Below, piece after piece: positions 8,817 through 17,015 of a stretch of DNA of 56,938 nt (its first letter is position 1; every line of letters begins with the position of its first letter). The stretch is taken from assembly GCA_964517355.1 (NCBI GenBank), contig CAZFCK010000002.1, positions 1 through 56,938 of the forward strand, read 5' to 3'. Position numbers and translations under genes: made by a program. The notes beneath the pieces are model-generated. The model saw nothing but the letters and a program-made list of their open reading frames with translations, did not search any database and was not told the origin of the DNA. The stretch comes from CAZFCK01 sp964517355 (lineage in GTDB: Bacteria > Desulfobacterota > Desulfovibrionia > Desulfovibrionales > Desulfovibrionaceae).

Positions 8817-9839
8817 ATGCGGTTACGAGACCATATCAGAACCTGGCGTTATAAGTCCTTTTTGCCGCTGATCACGGGCATTGCGGCGATTCTGCTGCTT
8901 CTTTGCGGCGCCGTGTTCGGGTATATGCGCTTGGAAGGCTGGGATTTTTTCGACAGCTTTTATATGGCCGTCATCACGCTCTCCACTGTGGGATTTCAGG
9001 AAATTCACGAGCTTTCCACGCCCGGCCGCTTGTTTACGTGCGTGTTGATATTCGTGGGCGTGGGCAGCTTCGCATTCATCGCCGGTTCCGTGGCCCAGCT
9101 GCTCATGGAAGGTAAGCTGCAGCAACTGCTGGGGAGACACAAGATGCAAAGAACCATCGATAAATTACAAAATCATTTTATAATTTGCGGTTATGGGCGT
9201 ATTGGCGCCATCGTGGCGCGCGAAATACGCCGCGAAGGGCTGCCTGTGGTGGTTATTGAAAACCAGCCGGACGTGCAGCGCAAAGTGGAAGAAGACAACA
9301 TGCTGTACGTATCGGGCGACGCCACCAACGACGAGGTGTTGCTCAGCGCGGGACTCAACCGCGCCAAGTCGTTGATAACCGCGTTGACTCAGGAGGCGGC
9401 CAATGTCTATGTGGTGCTCACCGCCCGGCAGTTGAATCCGAAATTGATGATCATATCCCGGGCGGACAACGAGGCGCACATCCATCGCCTGGAGATGGCG
9501 GGCGCCAACCGCGTGGTGCTGCCGCATACCATAGGGGGCGTGCGTATGGCGCAGAGCGTGTTGCGTCCCACAGTCATATCATTTTTGGAATTGGCGGTGC
9601 GCGGCGGCATTGATCTGCAAATGGAGGAAGTGACGGTTTCCGATGGGTCCGAACTGGTGGGGAAAGACCTCATTGAGTCGAAGATTCGCCCCCGCTTTAA
9701 TTTGATTGTCGTGGCCATTAAAAAAGCCGACGGCGGCATGGTTTTCAACCCCTCGCCCCATGCCGTGATAGAGAAGGGGGATACTTTGTTGGCCATCGGC
9801 AAGCCGGAGAGCCTGGAGAGCATGCGGAAAATTGTCTAG
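8817..9839 (+). CDS. Potassium channel with RCK (TrkA-N/TrkA-C) domain
   Basis: A 340-residue channel of the Kch/MthK type. Two membrane helices (about 20-40 and 75-100) flank a pore loop with selectivity filter TLSTVGFQE. A Rossmann-type RCK domain starts at HFIICGYGRIGAIVAREI and a TrkA-C domain lies at the C-terminus. Such proteins form ligand-gated tetrameric K+ channels in the inner membrane. ATG at 8817 is preferred over the adjoining GTG at 8814; neither has a strong ribosome binding site. The TAG stop codon is part of a family B repeat. Confidence 0.9.
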   Translation: MRLRDHIRTWRYKSFLPLITGIAAILLLLCGAVFGYMRLEGWDFFDSFYMAVITLSTVGFQEIHELSTPGRLFTCVLIFVGVGSFAFIAGSVAQLLMEGKLQQLLGRHKMQRTIDKLQNHFIICGYGRIGAIVAREIRREGLPVVVIENQPDVQRKVEEDNMLYVSGDATNDEVLLSAGLNRAKSLITALTQEAANVYVVLTARQLNPKLMIISRADNEAHIHRLEMAGANRVVLPHTIGGVRMAQSVLRPTVISFLELAVRGGIDLQMEEVTVSDGSELVGKDLIESKIRPRFNLIVVAIKKADGGMVFNPSPHAVIEKGDTLLAIGKPESLESMRKIV

Positions 9840-9943
9840 AGCGTCTTCAGCTTGAAAAGCTCCAGATGCTCTTATGCATTTCCCTTAAACCATTGGAAAT
9901 AGTTTCAGGGAAGAGTCTTGTTTCAAGACGAAAACGCGCTTGG
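9838..9943 (+). repeat. Family B structured repeat, overlapping a stop codon
   Basis: Copy 1 of eight. It begins with TAGAGC, whose TAG overlaps the stop codon of the K+ channel gene (9837-9839). Three hairpins follow: AGAGC.../GCTCT, CCCTTAAAC/GTTTCAGGG, and GTCTTG-ttt-CAAGAC. It ends in the typical cgaaaacgcgct. Confidence 0.85.
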
Positions 9944-9989
9944 GCGCTGCCGGGAGCTTTCTTGGAACTTGTTGTTGCCTTCCACGTCA

Positions 9990-10376
9990 TCAAAATTTGC
10001 CGTACATGACGATATACCACGAAAGGGCGACTGCCAGCAGGAACAACAACAAAGGGAACGCCAGCAGCTTCGCCGCACGCGGCGTGGAGCGGGGAGCCTT
10101 TTTCGCGTTTTTCGCATGTGGCGTAAATTGGGCCTGTACCCCGAGTTCTCTAAAAAAATCGACAATATCCAGAGCGTCGTCTTTGCTGATGTCGCTACGC
10201 AGGACAAGGGGCAGGTGTGCCAGGCGCGTTTCTATTTCACTTGGAGCAAGGCCTTCGGTTTCAGTCAGAAGCGCGGATACCTGTTGTTTCGCCTCATGGC
10301 TGGCGAGTGCGGTAATGTGCAGGGTGCCGTATGCTTGTCGAGCCATTGGTTGGAGTCTATCTTTCAATAATTGCAT
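9990..10376 (-). CDS. Membrane-anchored protein with L7/L12-CTD-like module
   Basis: About 128 residues from the ATG at 10374-10376. A nearer ATG at 10344-10346 is equally possible, and a TTG at 10455-10457 would extend it. The middle reads AKQQVSALLTETEGLAPSEI...LPLVLRSDISKDDALDIVDFF...ELGVQAQF. This follows the helix-strand order and spacing of the ribosomal L7/L12 C-terminal fold (GLxxxEAKxxV, then skeeAexikxxLExAGAxVxx). A basic linker and one C-terminal transmembrane helix follow (about 100-122). The fold link is an inference by eye; the function is unknown. Confidence 0.5.
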   Translation of the reverse strand: MQLLKDRLQPMARQAYGTLHITALASHEAKQQVSALLTETEGLAPSEIETRLAHLPLVLRSDISKDDALDIVDFFRELGVQAQFTPHAKNAKKAPRSTPRAAKLLAFPLLLFLLAVALSWYIVMYGKF

Positions 10377-10502
10377 GATGTTGAGCAAAAAATCCCGTTG
10401 TGTTGCAGTGTTATCGCATATTATGAAATTGTTAGCCACGTTTTGATAAAAATGCAAGCAAGCGTTGGGATAAAGGAAGTTTTCCTGCAGCGGTTTTTTT
10501 TC

Positions 10503-10532
10503 TTGACATGCTCCCGCTCTGCTACGTACATT
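10503..10532 (+). promoter_or_regulatory. Probable ilv promoter
   Basis: TTGACA at 10503-10508 is a perfect -35 hexamer. TACATT at 10527-10532 after an 18-base spacer is a fair -10. It lies 40 bases upstream of the leader peptide start. Confidence 0.6.
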
Positions 10533-10571
10533 TTCCGAAACGCATTATTTAGATCAATCAAAGGATTTTCC

Positions 10572-10679
10572 ATGCAAGATCGCATAGCCGCCATCCACTT
10601 TTCGCTAGCCGATACCCTAGGCTTGGTCCTAGGCGTAGTCGTCGTCGTAGTAGTGGGCGTTATGGAGGCCTTGCGCTAG
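10572..10679 (+). CDS. ilv leader peptide (attenuator peptide)
   Basis: A 35-codon reading frame with ribosome binding site AAAGGA (10560-10565). The centre reads LGLVLGVVVVVVVGV, with eight valines in nine residues plus several leucines and two isoleucines near the start. Leucine is read from CTA and TTG, which would be sensitive control codons if rare in this genome. It ends about 30 bases before a strong terminator placed ahead of ilvB. This is the classical arrangement in which ribosome stalling at Val/Leu codons prevents the terminator from forming. Confidence 0.9.
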   Translation: MQDRIAAIHFSLADTLGLVLGVVVVVVVGVMEALR

Positions 10680-10711
10680 CGGGAAGATTCCTTAAGGAAC
10701 AGTGTTATCCA

Positions 10712-10754
10712 CCCCCTGCCGGCGCGGGCCGCCGGCAGGGGGTTTTTCTTTTTG
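10712..10754 (+). terminator. ilv attenuator terminator
   Basis: CCCCCTGCCGGC (10712-10723) pairs perfectly with GCCGGCAGGGGG (10731-10742), followed by TTTTTCTTTTT. It is a strong intrinsic terminator between the leader peptide and ilvB. The palindrome TTCCTTAAGGAA just upstream (about 10688-10699) may belong to the alternative antiterminator fold. Confidence 0.9.
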
Positions 10755-10835
10755 TCAAAGCCCTGACACGAAGGAAAACTACCGGCGGTTCCCGATCCGA
10801 GGAGGGGTGAACACCCAACTCAAGGAGCCAGCATC

Positions 10836-12527
10836 ATGATTCAATGCACAGGCGCGACCTGCACCATGCGCTTACTCGAACGTCAAGGTATCCGTACCAT
10901 TGCAGGTATTCCGGGCGGATCCAGCCTGCCGCTCTATGACGCCATGCGGGACGCCTCCATTCGCCACATTCTTACGCGGCATGAGCAGGGCGCTGGATTC
11001 ATTGCCCAGGGCATGGCCAGAGCCACAGGCAAACCCGCCGTCTTTTTCGCCACTTCCGGCCCCGGAGCGACCAACACTCTTACCGCCTTGGCCGACGCCA
11101 AACTTGATTCAGTGCCCATCATTTGCATCACCGGGCAGGTGCCGACAGGACTCATGGGCACGGACGCTTTTCAGGAAGTGGATACCTATGGTCTGAGCAT
11201 CCCCATCACGAAACACAATTTTCTGGTCCGCAACGGGTACGAGTTGCTCGAGGTCATTCCCGAAGCCTTCCGTATCGCCATTTCCGGGCGTCCCGGTCCC
11301 GTGCTCATCGACATCCCCAAAGACGTGCAGTGTCAGGAAATCTGTTTTGAAGCCTGGCCCGAGCCCGGTATGCCCGCGCCTCCTCCCTCATTCTCCCAGG
11401 CGGACATCAATGAGGCCGCCCAACTGTTGCACAATGCGGAGCGCCCCATCCTGTATTGCGGAGGCGGGGTGATCCATGCCGGCGCCGCTCCATTGGCCAG
11501 GGAATTGGCCGAAAGAACATGCATGCCCGTGGTCATGAGTCTTATGGGGCTTGGGGCCATTCCCGCCGAGCATCCCTTGAGTCTGGGGATGTTGGGGATG
11601 CATGCCGCCTTGTCCACAAATATGGCCATGGAGGAAGCCGACGTCATTTTAGCCGCGGGGGTGCGTTTTGATGACCGGGCAACGGGAAAGATAGCGCAGT
11701 TTTGCCCCAATGCCACAATAATTCATGTGGATATTGACCCCAGTGAATTGCATAAATTGAAACGTGCGCATCTGGCGGTCACAGGACATGTGGAGCATGT
11801 GTTCGAGGCTTTGCTGCAACACCTGGAACCCAGATTGCGCAATGAATGGTTATCCCGTGTGGGGCGCTTGAAACGCACTCACGGCCTGCAAATGCCTGAG
11901 GCCGACAATCCTCTTGCCCCGTACGGCATCATCCGTAGTGTGGCCTCGTTGCTTGAAGAGGACGCCATCATCACCACGGATGTGGGGCAGCATCAGATGT
12001 GGGCGGCTCAAGCCTTTCCGCACAAACGCCCCCGGCAGTGGCTCACATCGGGCGGGCTGGGCACCATGGGCTTTGGATTGCCTGCGGCCATCGGCGCCGC
12101 TTTGGCCTGCCCCGAGCGTCAGGTTGTTTGCTTCAGCGGAGACGGCAGTATTATGATGAACCTGCAGGAGCTGGCCACGGCGGCGGAGCAGGGCGTCAAC
12201 GTGAAGATCGTGCTGTGCAACAACAATGCGCTCGGCCTGGTGCGGCAACAGCAGGATCTTTTCTACGGCAAGCGTTACATGGCTTCATCCTTCACGCATC
12301 ATGTGGATTTCGTGACCATCGCCAAGGGCTTCGGCGTTCGGGCCGTGGACCTGGGGAGCAGCCCCGCCCCCATGGAGGCGCTGCGGGAAGCCATGGAGCA
12401 GAGCGGGCCTGTGCTGGTGCATGTGCCCATTGATGCCGATGCACAGGTTTTTCCCATGGTGCCTCCGGGCGCCGCCAACAGCGAAATGATAGGAGGGCAG
12501 AGCCATGCCTGCGCAGCAACAGCTTGA
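10836..12527 (+). CDS. ilvB: Acetolactate synthase, large subunit
   Basis: The catalytic subunit of acetohydroxyacid synthase. It joins two pyruvates (or pyruvate and 2-oxobutyrate) in the first common step of valine, leucine and isoleucine synthesis, using thiamine diphosphate, Mg and FAD. It has 563 residues, the normal size. Near the N-terminus, HEQGAGFIAQGMARATGK carries the catalytic Glu. The C-terminal half holds the ThDP-Mg motif starting GDGSIMMN. The ribosome binding site AAGGAG precedes ATG 10836. It overlaps ilvN by 23 bases and is controlled by the leader attenuator upstream. Confidence 0.95.
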   Translation: MIQCTGATCTMRLLERQGIRTIAGIPGGSSLPLYDAMRDASIRHILTRHEQGAGFIAQGMARATGKPAVFFATSGPGATNTLTALADAKLDSVPIICITGQVPTGLMGTDAFQEVDTYGLSIPITKHNFLVRNGYELLEVIPEAFRIAISGRPGPVLIDIPKDVQCQEICFEAWPEPGMPAPPPSFSQADINEAAQLLHNAERPILYCGGGVIHAGAAPLARELAERTCMPVVMSLMGLGAIPAEHPLSLGMLGMHAALSTNMAMEEADVILAAGVRFDDRATGKIAQFCPNATIIHVDIDPSELHKLKRAHLAVTGHVEHVFEALLQHLEPRLRNEWLSRVGRLKRTHGLQMPEADNPLAPYGIIRSVASLLEEDAIITTDVGQHQMWAAQAFPHKRPRQWLTSGGLGTMGFGLPAAIGAALACPERQVVCFSGDGSIMMNLQELATAAEQGVNVKIVLCNNNALGLVRQQQDLFYGKRYMASSFTHHVDFVTIAKGFGVRAVDLGSSPAPMEALREAMEQSGPVLVHVPIDADAQVFPMVPPGAANSEMIGGQSHACAATA

Positions 12528-12831
12528 CACCATTCACCCTGCGGTTTCCGAAGAGCGCATCGTGCTCACATTGTCCGTGCGCAACCATCCCGGGGTGATG
12601 TCGCATATTTGCGGATTGTTTGCCCGCAGAGCCTACAATCTCGAGGGTATATTGTGCATGCCCACGGGCGACGGCAGCCAGAGCACGGTATGGCTGCTGG
12701 TGGGGCATACCGAAATTCTGGAGCAGATGCTCAAACAGTTGACGAAGCTTGAAGACGTGTTCGAAGTGCGGCAGGAAGGCGTATCGGCCCAACATTTTCT
12801 ACAATTGCAACAATTTTTTGGCGTAAGTTGA
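12505..12831 (+). CDS. ilvN: Acetolactate synthase, small regulatory subunit (short form)
   Basis: A 108-residue protein with one ACT domain (LTLSVRNHPGVMSHICGLFA, then NLEGILCMP). It is the length of the short E. coli IlvN-type subunit rather than the 160-residue IlvH type. The family stimulates the large subunit and gives feedback inhibition by valine. The gene starts inside ilvB behind AGGAGGG, so translation is coupled. Confidence 0.9.
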   Translation: MPAQQQLDTIHPAVSEERIVLTLSVRNHPGVMSHICGLFARRAYNLEGILCMPTGDGSQSTVWLLVGHTEILEQMLKQLTKLEDVFEVRQEGVSAQHFLQLQQFFGVS

Positions 12832-12842
12832 GCCTGCCCCCA

Positions 12843-12869
12843 GCAAGGGGACGCTGTGCGTCCCCTTGC
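12843..12869. terminator. Hairpin between convergent ilvN and membrane protein genes
   Basis: A perfect 12-base stem, GCAAGGGGACGC / GCGTCCCCTTGC, with loop TGT. ATTATTTTTT follows shortly on the plus strand. It probably ends ilvBN transcription and may also serve the convergent minus-strand gene. Confidence 0.75.
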
Positions 12870-12877
12870 GGAGGAAA

Positions 12878-13378
12878 TTATTTTTTACGCCATGATTTCC
12901 ATGGCTTGAGCGTGGATATCCAGAGGGCGAACATCAGGAACGCAAGCTGCACTCCGGCTCCAACGGTGTTCATGAACATGTTGTGCGCGTAAAGGGGATA
13001 GTGATAGGCGGCCAACCCCATGGCGCGGGCCATGGGCGCCAAACTGTTGAGCCATGGGCCGAGCCAGAACGTGCCGAAAAGGATGCAGCTTATGTTGATC
13101 ACCCATTTGAACGTGATCCAGCCGTGCCTGAAGAATCCCCATTTTGTGAACGCCGAGAACATCAGTCCCGTGAGAAGGCAGCCGAACGCGCCGGGAATGA
13201 TTACGAAATCATCCACAAAGCGCATGCCCCGGTTCAAGCCGTAGAGTTCCATGTCCCATTGCGCCTGCAGATTGGTCTGCATCAGGAAAAGTGACACCGC
13301 ACCGCCGACCCAGAGAGCCACAAAGAAAAGGTGGACCGCCTTGAGCCATTTTTGGGCGTTCTGTGAAAGTGTGGGCAT
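12878..13378 (-). CDS. Integral membrane protein, DUF2269-like
   Basis: 166 residues from the ATG at 13376-13378, which has GAGGTG five bases upstream. It has four membrane helices: LHLFF-type segment near residue 20 (AVHLFFVALWVGGAVSLFLM), then about 60-80, 85-105 and 130-150. The first helix carries a His and a WVGG motif, as in small four-helix proteins annotated DUF2269 or copper-resistance-D-like. The assignment is by general pattern only and the function is unknown. Confidence 0.6.
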   Translation of the reverse strand: MPTLSQNAQKWLKAVHLFFVALWVGGAVSLFLMQTNLQAQWDMELYGLNRGMRFVDDFVIIPGAFGCLLTGLMFSAFTKWGFFRHGWITFKWVINISCILFGTFWLGPWLNSLAPMARAMGLAAYHYPLYAHNMFMNTVGAGVQLAFLMFALWISTLKPWKSWRKK

Positions 13379-13428
13379 GTGCACCTCGTGAGATACGTGT
13401 CTGTATTGATTCGCCCCTGGCGAGGGGG

Positions 13429-13523
13429 AGAGCATCTTTACTGTCAATAAATTTGGATGCTCTTATGCATTTCCCTGAAACAATAAACAATGTTTCAGGG
13501 ATACAAAAATGCTCTTGGGCGAA
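13429..13523 (+). repeat. Family B structured repeat, partial
   Basis: Copy 2. The first stem is short (AGAGCATC/GATGCTCT). The second is perfect: CCCTGAAACA pairs with TGTTTCAGGG. The third is eroded, though the gctcttgggcg end is kept. It lies between two minus-strand genes. Confidence 0.75.
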
Positions 13524-13557
13524 TTTCCAAAATATATCATCATAACACTGCGTTGCT

Positions 13558-14034
13558 TCAGATTGGCCTCTCATTGTAGTGTTCCAAAAAATCCGCTGCA
13601 TTGGCCGCCATGCGTTTGAGCAGGGCGAGGCAGACCTCACGCTCTTCAAGGGACATGCCCTTTGCAAGCACGGCCGACCAGCGCATGAGCCCCCTGATGA
13701 AGACATCTTTGATTTCCCATGCCCGGGGCGTGAGATACACCCGCTTCATGCGTCCATCGGCAGGGTCGGGAACCCGCTCCACATAGCCTGCCTGTTCAAG
13801 TTTTGTAAGGGCGCGCGTGGTGTTGGCCTTGTCCATGCGCACCCGCGCAGTGAGTTCCTCTTGATTGAGGCCGTCATTGTGAAACAATTCGGCGAGGAAC
13901 ATGAATTGCCCCGACCCAATGCCTAATGGGGCGAATTCCTTGGAAGCATAAATCATGATCTGCCGGTGCAGGACGGCAATCCAGCGGCCCAGGGAAGCGT
14001 CCCGATTTTGCATGATAACGGCATCATCGTGCAT
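13558..14034 (-). CDS. MarR-family transcriptional regulator
   Basis: A 158-residue winged-helix repressor. The HTH region reads LNQEELTARVRMDKANTTRA, followed by the wing DPADGRMKRVYLT, with dimerisation helices at both ends. Family members bind palindromic operators and respond to phenolic compounds, oxidants or drugs; the signal here is unknown. The start at 14032-14034 follows AAAGGA. Upstream are two GTTGYATTCGC motifs flanking its own promoter, suggesting autorepression. The divergently arranged superoxide dismutase gene is a possible target but lies over 500 bases away. Confidence 0.88.
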   Translation of the reverse strand: MHDDAVIMQNRDASLGRWIAVLHRQIMIYASKEFAPLGIGSGQFMFLAELFHNDGLNQEELTARVRMDKANTTRALTKLEQAGYVERVPDPADGRMKRVYLTPRAWEIKDVFIRGLMRWSAVLAKGMSLEEREVCLALLKRMAANAADFLEHYNERPI

Positions 14035-14047
14035 GTCTTGTCCTTTT

Positions 14048-14094
14048 GTTGCGAATGCAACTAAACAATATCGTAGAACACGAGCGAATACAAC
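14048..14094 (-). promoter_or_regulatory. Probable marR-type promoter and paired operator
   Basis: On the plus strand GCGAATGCAAC (14051-14061) and GCGAATACAAC (14084-14094) are 33 bases apart, about three helical turns. The first is part of the hairpin-like palindrome GTTGC-gaat-GCAAC. A minus-strand promoter, TTGTAT (14088-14093), 17 bases, TATTGT (14065-14070), overlaps both, so a bound regulator would block it. Confidence 0.5.
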
Positions 14095-14180
14095 TGTAAT
14101 GTTCCGGTTTCCCCTCAAAAAGGTCCTTTGTATTGGACGTGTTCCGGCTTTACGGCCGTCAGGGAAGAGGCAGTCTCATT

Positions 14181-14285
14181 CTAGAGCATCTCACGCTTGA
14201 AAAGCGCTAGATGCTCTGATGCATTTCCCTGGAACAATTGGAAATCGTTTCAGGTGAGAGCCTTGTTTCAAGGCGAAAATGCGCT
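14181..14285 (+). repeat. Family B structured repeat
   Basis: Copy 3, close to consensus: AGAGCATCT / AGATGCTCT first stem, second stem around aattgg, third stem GCCTTG-ttt-CAAGGC. It lies between the marR and SOD genes. Confidence 0.85.
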
Positions 14286-14576
14286 ATTGGAGCGCGGATG
14301 TTGCCATGCTTGCATTTCTTCCGTGCATGAACCTCCGGAGTGTGGTATGCCAAGATATGCTGTTTTCCAGTACTCCGAGCGGATTGTTTTCCGCGCCAAT
14401 TTGGCTGTTAGACCCCGTCCGCCTTTCGCGTGACCGTGGTCGTTCCCATAACGCCGGACAACAACATGGTGTACAATGTGTATTTTCCGCAAGAGTGAGA
14501 TGGGGGCAGGCAAAGGAATTTCCCTTCCCACAAAAAGAATGCTGCAACAACCTTGAAATACCGATGGAGGAAATCC
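14286..14576. other. Intergenic stretch upstream of the SOD gene
   Basis: No gene is seen. TACAAT at 14472-14477 could be a -10 element for the SOD gene, but no matching -35 stands out. Open frames here on both strands lack ribosome binding sites. Confidence 0.3.
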
Positions 14577-15305
14577 ATGTCGTCAAAATGTGCCACTGCA
14601 ACATGCCGTATGGACAGGCGGTCATTTCTCGGAACAACCATGCTCGGGGGCGCTATGCTCTTCACCGCGCCTTTCTTTTTTGGCCGGACGGCTCAGGCGG
14701 CAGAGACCGTTGTGCTTCCGCCCCTGCCTTATGGGGAAAACGCACTTGAACCCTATATTTCAGCGCGCACCATCAGCTTTCATTACGGAAAGCATCATGC
14801 CGGATATGTAAAGAAAACCAATACGTTGCTGGAAGGAAGCGGGTTGGAGGGCGAATCCTTGGACAAGATCGTCGTTGCGGCTTCAGAGAATCCCGAACTG
14901 ACGAATCTTTTCAATAATGCCGCCCAAGTATGGAATCACAATTTTTATTGGCTGTCCATGAAGCCTGGTGGTGGGGGGCAGCCGCAAGGTCTGCTCCTCG
15001 ATAAAGTGGTGGAAGACTTCGGCAGTGCGGACGCCATGTACACGGATCTTGCCGCCAAAGCAGGGGGGCAATTCGGAAGCGGCTGGGCCTGGCTGGTGTT
15101 GGAGCATGGTAAGTTGTCCTGCGTGAATACGCCCAATGCCAATACGCCCCTGGCCATGGGCATGACTTCTCTTCTTTGCATCGATGTTTGGGAACACGCT
15201 TACTATCTGGATTATCAAAACAGACGCGGCGACTATGTCCAAGGGATTATTGAGCACCTCATTGATTGGGAGTTTGCCGCCGAGAATTTGCGCAAAAGCG
15301 CATAA
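14577..15305 (+). CDS. Superoxide dismutase (Fe/Mn family) with Tat signal
   Basis: A 242-residue Fe/Mn-type superoxide dismutase that converts superoxide to oxygen and hydrogen peroxide. The metal ligands are visible as the His of FHYGKHHAGY, the His of QVWNHNFYW, and the Asp and His of DVWEHAYYLDYQ. The N-terminus has a twin-arginine signal (DRRSFLGTTMLGGAMLF, then a cleavage-like AQAAET), so the enzyme is exported folded with its metal to the periplasm, as known for Desulfovibrio Fe-SOD. The start at 14577 follows GGAGGAAAT. Fe versus Mn cannot be settled from sequence alone; Fe is more likely. Confidence 0.93.
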   Translation: MSSKCATATCRMDRRSFLGTTMLGGAMLFTAPFFFGRTAQAAETVVLPPLPYGENALEPYISARTISFHYGKHHAGYVKKTNTLLEGSGLEGESLDKIVVAASENPELTNLFNNAAQVWNHNFYWLSMKPGGGGQPQGLLLDKVVEDFGSADAMYTDLAAKAGGQFGSGWAWLVLEHGKLSCVNTPNANTPLAMGMTSLLCIDVWEHAYYLDYQNRRGDYVQGIIEHLIDWEFAAENLRKSA

Positions 15306-15349
15306 CCGCGCCGTATGGAGAAGGTGTCATCAATTCGTTGTTATTGTAG

Positions 15350-15517
15350 ACTCGATTTTCTGAGTAAAGCGTATATCATAACATTTTGCGTTTGTTGAAA
15401 AAGCAAGAATAAAATGTCTTTTTTTCGGCGTCCAGGGGCCTCCCCGTAGGTCGTCGTGCGGGCGCGAAACCCCGCGACATTATACGTTTTTTCTTTATGT
15501 CCGAAAGTCGTATTGTA
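15350..15517 (+). repeat. Family A structured repeat
   Basis: Copy 3, full length. It runs from CTCGATTTTCTGAG through the TTTGTTGAAAAA arm and both hairpins to the GTCCGAAAGTCGTATT end. It lies between the SOD and photolyase genes. Confidence 0.9.
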
Positions 15518-15582
15518 GAGAAGTATTGAGTGGTGGCGTTGATTTGCACCTGGACCAAAGCAGGACGCCCAGGCGGGGAACC

Positions 15583-16986
15583 ATGGTGAAGTTCGCACAA
15601 GTCCCGTTGAGCATACATCCCGCGCGGATTTCCATTCTGCAGGAAGCGCCCCAAAGCGCGGGACCAGTGGTCTATTGGATGAGCCGCGAGCAGCGGGTTT
15701 CGGACAATGCGGGGTTGCTGTACGCGCAAAACCAGGCTTTGGCCTCCGGCGTCCCTTTGGTGTGCGTGTTTTGTCTGGTCCCCGAATTCCTGGGGGGCGG
15801 AGGCAGGCACTACGACTTCATGCTGCGTGGCCTGGAGGGCGTGGAACACGGCTTGGAACGGCATAATATCGCGTTCTATGTGCTGGAGGGGGATCCCGGC
15901 GAATCATTGCCCCCGTTGTTGCACGACCTGGACGCCGGAATGGTGGTGACGGACTTCGATCCGCTCCGCATCAAACAGCAGTGGCAACAAACGGTCCGCC
16001 AACGCTATCGGGGGGCGCTGCACGAAGTGGACGGGCACAACGTTGTGCCTTGCAGATTCGTTTCCGATAAAAAGGAAATCGGCGCGCGCACATTGCGCGC
16101 CAAAATCGGTAAGCTGTTGCCGGATTTCATGGAGCCGTTGCCGGTGCTCAGAAGGCACCCGCATGCGCCGAGGCATGTTTCTCCTCCCATAGATTGGGGG
16201 CGCCTGCGGCAGTGGCTGCGTCTCGACGATACAGAGAATGATGGGGTGCCAGCCCCCGGCGAGCAAGCCGCCCTTGCGGCCCTTGAACGCTTTGTTGAGG
16301 AGCGCCTGCCCCTCTATGCCGCGCAGCGTAACGATCCCAATGCGGGGGCGGTGTCGCGTCTTTCCGCGTACTTCCATTTCGGACAACTCGCGCCCCTTCG
16401 CGCCGCGCTCTCCGTGTTGGACCGATACGGCGCATCCGATGCAAACGCTCAAGCCTGGTTGGAAGAGCTCATTGTCCGGCGGGAACTTGCAGATAATTAC
16501 TGTTTCCATGAACGTGATTATGATCGCCTGGAAGGCCTCCCCGGCTGGGCTCAGGATACCCTGGACGCCCATAGCGGCGACCGAAGAAATTACGTTTACG
16601 AATACGAAGAGTTCGCGAGCGCGTCCACGCATTCCCCGCTTTGGAACGCGGCTCAGCGGGAATTGCTGCGAACCGGTTTCATGCACGGCTACATGCGTAT
16701 GTTTTGGGCGAAAAAAATTCTGGAGTGGAGCGTTTCACCCCGCGAGGCAATCGCAGTGGCTTTGGAACTGAACAACCGCTATCAGTTTGACGGGCGTGAT
16801 CCCAACGGGTTCGTTGGCGTGTTGTGGTCCATAGGGGGGCTGCACGACAGGCCGTGGAAAGAGCGTCCCGTTTATGGAAAAGTCCGCTACATGAACGCGA
16901 ACGGCTGCCGGAGGAAGTTTGACGCGCACGGATATGTGGAGCGCTGGCTCGGGGTGCGGCCTGCCTCCAAAGATCCCCTGGAGTAG
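15583..16986 (+). CDS. Class II deoxyribodipyrimidine photolyase
   Basis: A 467-residue flavoprotein that repairs cyclobutane pyrimidine dimers with light. It belongs to the class II (PhrII) group rather than the E. coli type. The N-terminal domain begins VVYWMSREQRVSDNAGLLYA. The FAD domain has LEELIVRRELADNYCFH, TGFMHGYMRMFWAKKILEW, and the C-terminal signature LNNRYQFDGRDPNGFVGV followed by LWSIGGLHDRPW, all typical of class II enzymes. The start at 15583 is preferred; the upstream extension to 15526 reads out of the repeat. It is followed by a small gene and endonuclease IV. Confidence 0.93.
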   Translation: MVKFAQVPLSIHPARISILQEAPQSAGPVVYWMSREQRVSDNAGLLYAQNQALASGVPLVCVFCLVPEFLGGGGRHYDFMLRGLEGVEHGLERHNIAFYVLEGDPGESLPPLLHDLDAGMVVTDFDPLRIKQQWQQTVRQRYRGALHEVDGHNVVPCRFVSDKKEIGARTLRAKIGKLLPDFMEPLPVLRRHPHAPRHVSPPIDWGRLRQWLRLDDTENDGVPAPGEQAALAALERFVEERLPLYAAQRNDPNAGAVSRLSAYFHFGQLAPLRAALSVLDRYGASDANAQAWLEELIVRRELADNYCFHERDYDRLEGLPGWAQDTLDAHSGDRRNYVYEYEEFASASTHSPLWNAAQRELLRTGFMHGYMRMFWAKKILEWSVSPREAIAVALELNNRYQFDGRDPNGFVGVLWSIGGLHDRPWKERPVYGKVRYMNANGCRRKFDAHGYVERWLGVRPASKDPLE

Positions 16987-17015
16987 AACAAACGCGGCAA
17001 AACAAGGAGAGATGC

